Shown piece after piece: positions 7,592-13,960 of a DNA stretch of 22,091 nt; the first letter of the stretch is position 1; each line of letters begins with the position of its first letter. Under the pieces are notes generated by a model. The model had not been told where the DNA came from. It did not search any database and saw only the letters and a list, made by a program, of their open reading frames with translations. Source of the stretch: an uncultured Collinsella sp. (GTDB lineage: Bacteria > Actinomycetota > Coriobacteriia > Coriobacteriales > Coriobacteriaceae); assembly GCA_959600835.1 (NCBI GenBank), contig CAUGNQ010000032.1, positions 1 to 22,091 of the forward strand. Direction: 5' to 3'. The translations under genes were made by a program, and so were the position numbers.

Positions 7592-9045
7592 CGACGCAAA
7601 CCTGCCCGCACGGCATCCGCCAACGCAGACGCACACAGGTCAAGGTCGGTGTCGCGCAAAAGCGTGCGAACGTCAAAAAGCACCTGGTCGTGCCGCACGC
7701 GCGTCACAACCGGCGTATCGGGCTCCTGTACCATAGCGCGCTTTAGGCCATCGGCGGATAGACGCCCATCGACGGGACAGACGGCAACGCAAAAAGTTGG
7801 GAGCTCGACGGTCGGCAGCGAACCGCCGCCCGGAGCAGACACGCCCTCGACAACCTGCAGCTCCACCGCCTCCTCACACTGAGACTCGCGAAGCTTGCGC
7901 AGCATGCGGTCATGCAGGCGCTTGGCCTGACGCTCGAGCGGAGCCGGCGCGCCGGAAAGCATGTTGAGCACCGGGATCTCCCGATGCGCTGTATCGGATC
8001 CGGTCACATACAGGCGCAAAGTGGCCTCGAGCGCCGCGAGCGTGAGCTTGCCGGGGCGAAGCGCGCGCATAAGCGGATGCGAGGCACAGGCGGCGATTAC
8101 CTGGGCGCTACCGAGAATAATGCCCGCTTGCGAGGCGCCGAGCAGCTTGTCGCCCGAGCACGAGACGACGTCAACGCCGGCGCAAAGCGAGGCGGACGTG
8201 GGCTTCTCCCCAGCATCGACGAGCACCTCATCTGTAAGCAAAGCGCCCGAGCCCTGGTCCTCGTACAGTAACAGCCCGTGCTCATGCGCCAGCGCAGAAA
8301 GCTCCGCCGCGGAAACCTCCTCGTGGAAACCCTCGATACGGTAGTTAGAAGGATAAACTTTCAAGATCATCGCCGTATTGGGCGTAATGGCGCTTCGGTA
8401 ATCATCCAGATGCGTGCGGTTGGTGGAGCCCACCTCGACAAGCTTGGCGCCCGAGGCCGCCATGATATCGGGAATGCGGAAGCTGCCGCCCACCTCGACA
8501 AGCTCGCCACGGCTCACGATGACCTCTTTGCCGCTTGCATGCGCGGCAAGCACCAGCAGCACCGCCGCGGCGTTGTTGTTGACAACCAGGGCGTCCTGCG
8601 CCCCCGTGAGCGTGCGCAGCAGACGCGCGGCATGCTCTTTGCGGCCCCCACGGGCACAGGTCGCGACGTCATACTCAAGCGTGCTGTAGCCGCGGGCGAC
8701 ATCGGCCACCGCCTGCACCGCTGCGGGAGCAAGCGGAGCACGGCCCAGATTGGTGTGAATCACAACGCCCGACGCGTTGACGGCAGGGCGCAGGGTCGGC
8801 AGCGACAGTCGGTGGCACCGCTGCTCGATGGCCAAGGCGAGCTCGCGCTTATTCCTAGCGGGGACGCCAGAGCGAATCGCCTCGCGCTCGGCATCGAGCT
8901 CGGCATCAATCGCCTCGCGCACAATCATGTCGCCCGCATCGCCGGCAGCCTTCATGACCGGCCACTCGGCCAGCAGCTCGTGAACGGCGGGAATGGAGCG
9001 CAGGCGGTCGCGCACCTCGGCAGGCATGGATTCGCAGTCGCTCAT
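7588..9045 (-). CDS. selA: L-seryl-tRNA(Sec) selenium transferase (selenocysteine synthase)
   Basis: SelA is a PLP enzyme that converts Ser-tRNA-Sec to Sec-tRNA-Sec using the selenophosphate made by SelD. The protein has 485 residues, slightly longer than the E. coli enzyme. An N-terminal helical domain includes RSIPAVHELL (about 16-25). The substrate and cofactor region shows NASGVVIHTNLGRAPL at about 90-105, VVNNNAAAVLL at 154-164 and GGSFRIPDIM. The PLP lysine is K300 in SGDKLLGASQAG, equivalent to K295 of E. coli SelA. The ATG at 9045 is chosen because GAAAGG precedes it and the family homology begins there; the open frame runs back to 9156 but enters a palindromic repeat. The gene overlaps selB by ATGA. 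The selA-selB-selC order makes a self-contained selenocysteine insertion unit. Confidence 0.97.
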   Translation of the reverse strand: MSDCESMPAEVRDRLRSIPAVHELLAEWPVMKAAGDAGDMIVREAIDAELDAEREAIRSGVPARNKRELALAIEQRCHRLSLPTLRPAVNASGVVIHTNLGRAPLAPAAVQAVADVARGYSTLEYDVATCARGGRKEHAARLLRTLTGAQDALVVNNNAAAVLLVLAAHASGKEVIVSRGELVEVGGSFRIPDIMAASGAKLVEVGSTNRTHLDDYRSAITPNTAMILKVYPSNYRIEGFHEEVSAAELSALAHEHGLLLYEDQGSGALLTDEVLVDAGEKPTSASLCAGVDVVSCSGDKLLGASQAGIILGSAQVIAACASHPLMRALRPGKLTLAALEATLRLYVTGSDTAHREIPVLNMLSGAPAPLERQAKRLHDRMLRKLRESQCEEAVELQVVEGVSAPGGGSLPTVELPTFCVAVCPVDGRLSADGLKRAMVQEPDTPVVTRVRHDQVLFDVRTLLRDTDLDLCASALADAVRAGLRR

Positions 9046-9120
9046 GGAAAGCCTTTCGACATGTTCAATAAAAAGCGGGCCCCCTTTGTCGTCAGCAGCA
9101 AAATGCGGCAACGCACATGC

Positions 9121-9207
9121 AAAAAGGGACAGGTCCATTATGGCAGCTCGTGACAAGACGGCGCAGCGCCTCGCTCAAAACCTGCCAAAATAAACCTGTC
9201 CCTTTTT
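9121..9207. repeat. 87-bp nested palindromic element (AAAAAGGGACAGGT ends)
   Basis: Perfect 14-bp inverted ends AAAAAGGGACAGGT (9121-9134) and ACCTGTCCCTTTTT (9194-9207) enclose a second inverted pair TGGCAG/CTGCCA (9141-9146, 9182-9187) and an inner hairpin GGCG-CAG-CGCC (9160-9170). The whole piece could fold into a cruciform or a long RNA hairpin. It fills most of the gap between the formate-channel gene and selA and has no coding content I recognise. It resembles a small dispersed palindromic repeat. Confidence 0.8.
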
Positions 9208-9229
9208 GGTCGGTTATGGGTTGGGTCCT

Positions 9230-10066
9230 TTAGGACTCTTTGTTGGCGTAGATAAACCAGTAGCCCAGCGCCACGATCAGGGCGCCACCCACGATATTGC
9301 CCAGCGTGGCGACCGTAAGGTTGAGCGCCAACCCGGCAGCGTTGAGGGCATCGGCGCCAGCGACATCGGCTCCATAGCCGCAGGAGTGCATCAAAATACC
9401 CATGGGCAAAAAGTACATGTTGGCGACGCAGTGCTCAAAACCGCAGGCCACAAAGGCAGCGATGGGCAGCAAAATGCCCACGACCTTGTCGACCACGGTC
9501 TTGCCGGCAGTGCCGATCCATACGGCCAGGCAGACAAAGATGTTGCACAAAATGCCGCGGAAGAAGATGGTAACGGCGTCGATCGCAACCTTACCGGCGG
9601 CGACGCTCACCATGGCATTGGCGACGGCCTCGCCGTTGAGCTTATAAATAGCTGCCATGTAAATCAAAAAGACAACGAACAGGGCGCCAGCAAAGTTGCC
9701 GATCCACACAACAGCCCAAGCCTTGAACATCTGGACGAGCGTAATCTTTTTGCTCTTAAGCGCGCATACCATAAGCGAGTTACCGGTAAACAGCTCCGCG
9801 CCGCAAATGAGCACGAGCACCAGTCCCAGGCAAAAAGCAAGACCGCCCACGAAGCGCTGGGCGCCCCAGCCAAGCGTGGGATCGCTCAGAAAGACCGTGA
9901 AGAACAGGCCGCCGAAGGCGATAAACGCTCCGGCGAACATGGCGAGCAAAAAGGCCTTCGAGACCGGCAGGTTGGCCTTGGTAACGCCGGCGGCCTCGGA
10001 CTTAGCCTCGATCGCGGCGGGCGCCAGGCAGTCGGGGGTGGGGTATTCTGCCTTGAAATCTGCCAT
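9230..10066 (-). CDS. Formate/nitrite transporter family channel (FocA/NirC-like)
   Basis: A pentameric membrane channel of the FNT family moves formate, nitrite or a similar small anion across the cytoplasmic membrane. The protein has 278 residues and six predicted hydrophobic segments. The diagnostic motifs are GAELFTGNSLM at about 89-99, WIGNFAGAL at 121-129, and GFEHCVANMYFLPMG around 209-223, where H212 matches the conserved central histidine. The ATG at 10066 is chosen because homology begins there and AGGAAAG lies upstream; the 16 codons before it are unlikely coding. Its place next to selABC suggests formate linked to a selenocysteine formate dehydrogenase, but nitrite or hydrosulfide cannot be excluded from sequence alone. 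It has no near same-strand partner apart from selA, 184 bases downstream past a palindromic repeat. Confidence 0.93.
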   Translation of the reverse strand: MADFKAEYPTPDCLAPAAIEAKSEAAGVTKANLPVSKAFLLAMFAGAFIAFGGLFFTVFLSDPTLGWGAQRFVGGLAFCLGLVLVLICGAELFTGNSLMVCALKSKKITLVQMFKAWAVVWIGNFAGALFVVFLIYMAAIYKLNGEAVANAMVSVAAGKVAIDAVTIFFRGILCNIFVCLAVWIGTAGKTVVDKVVGILLPIAAFVACGFEHCVANMYFLPMGILMHSCGYGADVAGADALNAAGLALNLTVATLGNIVGGALIVALGYWFIYANKES

Positions 10067-10129
10067 GTCAGTCACTTCTTTCCTAATCAGCAGGGACGAG
10101 CATTGCCAATGCAAAGGCCCCGCGTCGGA

Positions 10130-10173
10130 CGGTCAAAACAAAACAGGTCAGAAGTAAACGTACCTCTGACCTG
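10130..10173 (-). terminator. Rho-independent terminator of the tRNA-Pro/tRNA-Gly unit
   Basis: A 9-bp perfect stem CAGGTCAGA/TCTGACCTG (10144-10152 and 10165-10173) with a 12-base loop is followed on the minus strand by TTTTGTTTTG. It starts 10 bases after the tRNA-Gly CCA end. Confidence 0.9.
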
Positions 10174-10182
10174 CAAATTACT

Positions 10183-10256
10183 TGGAGCGGGCGACGGGAA
10201 TCGAACCCGCGTCATCAGCTTGGAAGGCTGGGGTTCTACCATTGAACTACGCCCGC
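10183..10256 (-). tRNA. tRNA-Gly (anticodon UCC)
   Basis: 74 bases with encoded CCA. Acceptor strand GCGGGCG pairs with CGCCCGC. The D loop contains TTCAATGGTAGA, the anticodon loop CTTCCAA gives TCC, and the T arm GCGGG-TTCGATT-CCCGT is intact. The anticodon stem has one C-A mismatch at its outer pair (CCAGC against GCTGA). It is 6 bases downstream of tRNA-Pro and co-transcribed with it. Confidence 0.95.
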
Positions 10257-10262
10257 AAGATA

Positions 10263-10339
10263 TGGTCGGGACGACAGGATTTGAACCTGCGACATCCTGC
10301 TCCCAAAGCAGGCGCGCTACCAAACTGCGCCACGTCCCG
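10263..10339 (-). tRNA. tRNA-Pro (anticodon UGG)
   Basis: 77 bases with encoded CCA. The acceptor stem CGGGACG pairs with CGTCCCG and starts with C1 as in bacterial proline tRNAs. The anticodon stem CCTGC/GCAGG holds loop TTTGGGA, giving TGG. The T arm is GCAGG-TTCAAAT-CCTGT. It is the first gene of a two-tRNA transcript with a clear promoter about 50 bases upstream. Confidence 0.96.
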
Positions 10340-10390
10340 AAGGTGTTGAGCAGCTAAGGTCTAAACCTTGCGTGTCCCAAAGCGAAGGAA

Positions 10391-10419
10391 ATTATAGGGG
10401 AGACTCCCCGCCTGTGCAA
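10391..10419 (-). promoter_or_regulatory. Promoter of the tRNA-Pro/tRNA-Gly unit
   Basis: On the minus strand TTGCAC (10414-10419) and a perfect TATAAT (10391-10396) are separated by exactly 17 bases. The predicted start is about 45 bases before tRNA-Pro. The spacer contains the small palindrome GGGGAGTCTCCCC, which could also act as a weak hairpin at the end of the upstream carrier gene. Confidence 0.7.
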
Positions 10420-10430
10420 GCATTGATGCC

Positions 10431-11789
10431 TTAGCTCCTCGAATGTGCAACAAAACGACTATGGAGCAGACCGATCACAAATGCCACCACGGCAACCGGC
10501 GCCCACGCGGCACCGATATCCGCCAGCGGCAGCACATCAAACGGCAGCCACGCACCCGCAAAGAACGCGTCGCGGACCGAGGTGATCACGCTCTGCACCG
10601 CGACAACGCCGCCGACCCAGACCCATATCTGCGGATGCGCGTCGCAAAAACCGTGCACCAGGCCCATAAGCACCAGAACAATGGCAACAGGGTACAGGGC
10701 GTTGAGCATGGGCACCGAGAACATGAGGATCACGTCGAGGCCCACGTTGGAGAGCACGCACGAAAACGCCGCGAACACAAAGGCGAGTATCGCAAAGGGA
10801 CGGCGCATGGCCTCCTCGTAAGCCTCCGCTCCCCCTAAAACCACATACGTCTCGCAGAAGTAGCGCGAGCTGCAGCTGATAAGGCCGATGCACACGTTCA
10901 TGCAGGCGAGGAAAAAAATCGCAAAGACCACGACCGTGCCGGCAAGGCCAAAGTGCATAGAGGCCGAACGAGCGAGGATGGCGGCACCGTTGGTAGCATC
11001 GGGCATAACCGTACCGAGCTGCATGCCGGCAAGCGCCAGGCCGCAGTAGATGATGGCCATGAGCACGCCAGCGATCACACCGGAGCGCGAGATCTCGAAG
11101 GCCACGCGCTTGTCATCGGTCACGCCCAGCTCGTGGATAGTCTCGGCGATGATAATGCCAAAGGCGAGCGACGCGAGCAGGTCCATGGTCTGGTAGCCGG
11201 TCAGAAAGCCCTGGACCGCGGCACCGGCATCATAGGGAGTCTGCGGAGCAGCAGCCGGCCCCAGCGGCGAGATCACGGCGGCGCCCACGACCAATACGAT
11301 AAGGGCGATGAGCGCGGGGCCCGTAATACGACCGAGCACGCGTGTGATAACGCCCGGACGCAGCGTGAGTGCAAACGCGACGACGAAGAACCCGATGGCA
11401 AACACCAGACGTGCCGTGCCGAGCGAAACGCCCTCGGGTAGCAGCGGCACCAGCATTTCGAACGCCGTAGAGCTTGTGCGCGGAATGGCCAGGCACGGAC
11501 CGATGGCCAGGTAGACCGCCGCAACGAAGAATTCGCCAAACTTAGGATGCACACGCCCGGCCAGCTCTCGGGCCGTGCCAGCGAGCGCGACGGCGATAAA
11601 TCCCATAACGGGCAGACCGATAGCGGCAATCAAAAAGCCGATCATGGCAACCGGCGTGGCAGAACCTGCCTGCAGCGCCAGCAGCGGCGGAATAATGAGG
11701 TTACCGGCGCCAAAGAGCATCGAGAACAGCGCAATGCCGACGGTAACGACATGGTCGGAACGCAGACCGCGCGGGGCGGATGAAGCCAT
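10431..11789 (-). CDS. brnQ: Branched-chain amino acid transport system II carrier protein (BrnQ, LIVCS family)
   Basis: This cation-coupled membrane carrier takes up leucine, isoleucine and valine. The protein has 452 residues and about twelve hydrophobic segments. The N-terminal family signature is ALFSMLFGAGNLIIPPLLA. Further matches include GFIAVALAG and the conserved stretch GFLTGYQTMDLLASLAFG in the middle. The ATG at 11789 is preceded by AAAGG at good spacing; an in-frame GTG two codons earlier overlaps that ribosome site. The gene begins only 22 bases after the strong terminator of the desulfurase gene, so where its own promoter lies is unclear. A TATACT on the minus strand at 11845-11850 could start transcription inside the terminator stem. 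There is no evident functional tie to selenium or molybdenum. Confidence 0.93.
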   Translation of the reverse strand: MASSAPRGLRSDHVVTVGIALFSMLFGAGNLIIPPLLALQAGSATPVAMIGFLIAAIGLPVMGFIAVALAGTARELAGRVHPKFGEFFVAAVYLAIGPCLAIPRTSSTAFEMLVPLLPEGVSLGTARLVFAIGFFVVAFALTLRPGVITRVLGRITGPALIALIVLVVGAAVISPLGPAAAPQTPYDAGAAVQGFLTGYQTMDLLASLAFGIIIAETIHELGVTDDKRVAFEISRSGVIAGVLMAIIYCGLALAGMQLGTVMPDATNGAAILARSASMHFGLAGTVVVFAIFFLACMNVCIGLISCSSRYFCETYVVLGGAEAYEEAMRRPFAILAFVFAAFSCVLSNVGLDVILMFSVPMLNALYPVAIVLVLMGLVHGFCDAHPQIWVWVGGVVAVQSVITSVRDAFFAGAWLPFDVLPLADIGAAWAPVAVVAFVIGLLHSRFVAHSRS

Positions 11790-11810
11790 AGGCACACCTT
11801 TCGGGTCGAA

Positions 11811-11842
11811 ACAAAAACGGGACGGGCAAAATACCCGTCCCG
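11811..11842 (-). terminator. Rho-independent terminator of the selD-yedF-DUF3343-desulfurase operon
   Basis: A perfect 9-bp stem CGGGACGGG/CCCGTCCCG (11818-11826 and 11834-11842) with a 7-base loop is followed on the minus strand by TTTTTGTTT. It starts 23 bases after the desulfurase stop. Confidence 0.93.
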
Positions 11843-11865
11843 CAAGTATAAACGGTCCAGCAGCT

Positions 11866-13005
11866 TTAGCAGGCTAAATTGCGCAGAGCATCGATAGCCG
11901 TGTCGACTTCTTCGGTCGTGTTGAAATACCCAAACGAGAAGCGGACGACACCCTGGCGCTCGGTATCTAACGCACGGTGCATGAGCGGAGCGCAATGGGC
12001 ACCGGGGCGCGTCGCAATCCCCCACCCTTGCATGAGCGCGTCCGAGATCTCGGCCGAGTCGATATCACCCACGTTGAGTGAGACGATCGCCGAGCGCACG
12101 GGCTGGTCAAACGCACCGTAGAGCGCAATGCCGGGGATTTCGCGAGCACCGGCGAGGAAGCGCTCTGCAAGCGAGCGCTCATGCGCCGTAATCGCCTCGA
12201 CCCCGCCTTGCGCCTCGATAAAGTCGAGACCGGCAGAAAGTCCCGCGATGCCGTGGCCGTTGAGCGTGCCCGCCTCAAGACGCGTGGGCCACTCAAGTGG
12301 CTGCAGTGGGTCAAAGCTGTGCACGCCCGTGCCGCCCATGGCCCACGGAGACACGTCAATGCCCTCCGCCACGGCCAGGCCGCCGGTGCCTTGGGGTCCC
12401 ATGAGCCCCTTGTGGCCGGTAAAGCACACAATGTCGAGCCCCATGGCATGCATATCGATACGCGCCGTGCCGGCAGACTGAGAGGCATCGACGATCACCA
12501 GCGCACCGGCCGCATGGGCCATGGCCGCCACGCGCGCAATGTCGACCGCGTTGCCGGTCACATTTGAGGCGTGCGTCACCACCACGGCACGCGTACCGGG
12601 CGTGACTAGCCGCTCGAGCTCGTCGTAGTCGAGCGCGCCGTTCGCGTCGCAACCCGCATGCTCAACCGTCACACCCTGCTCTGCCGCCAAGCGATTGAGC
12701 GGACGTAGCACGGAGTTGTGCTCGAGCACCGTCGTGACCACGCGGTCGCCGGGGCGCACCACGCCACAGATGGCGGTGTTGAGCGCCGCCGTAGAGTTGG
12801 GCGTAAAGCACACATGGTCCGCCCTCGGGCAACCTAAAAGGCGCGCAAGCTTGGCACGGCAACCGTGAATCGTACGAGCGGCATCGAGGGCACCCGACGT
12901 GGCGCCGCGCCCGGCATTGCCGAGCGAGCACATCGCCTGCGTCACGGCATCGATGACCGTCTGCGGCTTGTGCATGGTCGTCGCCGCGTTATCCAGGTAG
13001 ATCAT
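11866..13005 (-). CDS. Cysteine desulfurase family protein (class V aminotransferase, EF2568-like)
   Basis: This PLP enzyme removes sulfur from cysteine or selenium from selenocysteine; in this gene setting it is thought to supply selenium or sulfur to a molybdenum hydroxylase. The protein has 379 residues. The cofactor region shows MIYLDNAATT at the N-terminus, EHNS with H96 stacking on PLP, D173 in IVDASQ, and the Schiff-base lysine K199 in CFTGHKGLMGPQG. The active cysteine is C338 in RPGAHCAP. This pattern fits the desulfurase subfamily that travels with yedF and selD, not IscS or SufS. The ATG at 13005 overlaps the previous stop as ATGA and has GGAGG seven bases upstream; the in-frame ATG at 13020 begins one base before that site and is less likely. 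It ends the operon at a strong terminator. The true sulfur or selenium donor role is inferred. Confidence 0.92.
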   Translation of the reverse strand: MIYLDNAATTMHKPQTVIDAVTQAMCSLGNAGRGATSGALDAARTIHGCRAKLARLLGCPRADHVCFTPNSTAALNTAICGVVRPGDRVVTTVLEHNSVLRPLNRLAAEQGVTVEHAGCDANGALDYDELERLVTPGTRAVVVTHASNVTGNAVDIARVAAMAHAAGALVIVDASQSAGTARIDMHAMGLDIVCFTGHKGLMGPQGTGGLAVAEGIDVSPWAMGGTGVHSFDPLQPLEWPTRLEAGTLNGHGIAGLSAGLDFIEAQGGVEAITAHERSLAERFLAGAREIPGIALYGAFDQPVRSAIVSLNVGDIDSAEISDALMQGWGIATRPGAHCAPLMHRALDTERQGVVRFSFGYFNTTEEVDTAIDALRNLAC

Positions 13006-13253
13006 CGCACGACCTCCCACATATCAATCACGGTATAGCCCTCGGTGGGAACGCCCGCCGCGGCGAGTTCGCCGCGCAGCAGCTCCTCATCGGCAGGCAA
13101 CGCTTTCCACGCCAGACCACAGCCGGCAGCGACCTCCCCGGGCACGGGAACCGTTCGCCCGGGAAGGCCGCGCTCGATGCACAGGGACTCGCAGCCCATG
13201 GCGGCCGCCGTGGTGGGAAACGTGATGACAAGCGCCGGGCGCTTCTCCCTCAT
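13002..13253 (-). CDS. DUF3343 domain protein (small selenium-cluster protein)
   Basis: This is a small soluble protein of 83 residues with no known enzymatic role. It shows the DUF3343 pattern: VITFPTTAAAMGCE near the start, then RGLPGRTVPVPGEV, then AGCGLAWKA, where the Cys in the GCGLAW stretch (residue 45) is the conserved one and could bind or carry sulfur or selenium. Members of this family are repeatedly found between yedF and the EF2568-type desulfurase, as here. The ATG at 13253 is chosen because GGAG lies six bases before it. It begins 19 bases after the yedF stop and ends in an ATGA overlap with the desulfurase, so the three are very probably translated together. A selenium or sulfur relay role is an inference from context only. 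Confidence 0.85.
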   Translation of the reverse strand: MREKRPALVITFPTTAAAMGCESLCIERGLPGRTVPVPGEVAAGCGLAWKALPADEELLRGELAAAGVPTEGYTVIDMWEVVR

Positions 13254-13272
13254 GGCAACTCCAACCAATACG

Positions 13273-13899
13273 CTACGGGCGCACGACGCGCACGGCCTGC
13301 TCCATCTTCTCCACGATCACGTACATGTTGGTGACCTCGCCCACCGCAAGCTGGTCTTTAATGCCATAGTGGTCGAGGCAGGTACCACAGGTGAGAATCT
13401 CGACGCCCTGCTCGGCCAGGCCCTTCAGGTCGTCGAGCACCGGCGAGCCCTCAACGGTGAGCTTGGCGCCGCCGTTGTAGAACAGCATGGTCGCGGGCAG
13501 CTCCTCCTGCTGCGTCACGGCAAAGATAAACGCCTTCATGAGCTTGTGGCCCAGCTCGTCGTCGCCACGGCCCATGCAGTCGGTGTAGACGGAAATGACG
13601 AGCCTGCCCTTGCCGGCGCTGGCATCACAGAAGGCAGCGCCATCCTGCTCGGGATCGGCCATGGCAACGGCGCCAGAGGTCGCCACGGTCACGTGCCACT
13701 CGGCGTCAGAAACCTTCTCGACCGAGGCCGTGCAGCCTTTCTCCTGCGCCATCTTGGAGATGTTCTTGACGGCGGTCTCGTTGTCGACCGAGGTCACGAC
13801 GGCGCCCTCGCCATCGAGCTGCTTCAGAGCTTTGAGCGTCTTGACGACGGGCAGCGGGCAGGCATCGCCCATGGCATTGACTTCAATCTTGGTAGACAT
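13273..13899 (-). CDS. yedF: Selenium metabolism protein YedF (TusA-like plus DsrE-like domains)
   Basis: The protein has 208 residues and two parts. The N-terminal TusA-like sulfur-carrier domain carries the CPxP motif at C14 (GDACPLPVVKTLKAL). The C-terminal part is DsrE-like, with ISVYTDCMGRGDDELG in the middle and a CGTC pair at C171 and C174 near the end. This two-domain build is the selenium-metabolism YedF type, not plain TusA. The family is found with selD, including genomes that lack selenocysteine but use selenium in molybdenum hydroxylases, so a role in handling reduced selenium is likely; the exact reaction is unknown. The ATG at 13899 has AAAGGA seven bases upstream. The frame remains open upstream through the selD 3' region, but that part is the antisense-free overlap of another frame and is not protein of this family. 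Confidence 0.93.
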   Translation of the reverse strand: MSTKIEVNAMGDACPLPVVKTLKALKQLDGEGAVVTSVDNETAVKNISKMAQEKGCTASVEKVSDAEWHVTVATSGAVAMADPEQDGAAFCDASAGKGRLVISVYTDCMGRGDDELGHKLMKAFIFAVTQQEELPATMLFYNGGAKLTVEGSPVLDDLKGLAEQGVEILTCGTCLDHYGIKDQLAVGEVTNMYVIVEKMEQAVRVVRP

Positions 13900-13919
13900 A
13901 GCAAATTCCTTTCGAAAGA

Positions 13920-13937
13920 GCCGTTCTAGAGAACGGC
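13920..13937 (-). other. Short hairpin between selD and yedF
   Basis: A perfect 7-bp inverted repeat GCCGTTC-TAGA-GAACGGC lies in the 61-base gap between the selD stop and the yedF start, just upstream of the yedF ribosome site. There is no long T run after it, so it may act as a processing or attenuation signal rather than a terminator. Confidence 0.5.
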
Positions 13938-13960
13938 AAACAGTTACATAAACGTGCGGG

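Noticed and set aside
6017..7882. Long plus-strand reading frame opposite selB
   Set aside because: Antisense shadow rich in Arg, His and Ala without motifs; the minus strand encodes SelB.
9046..9156. Upstream extension of SelA
   Set aside because: The extension passes into the palindromic repeat and lacks family similarity; the ATG at 9045 has a ribosome site.
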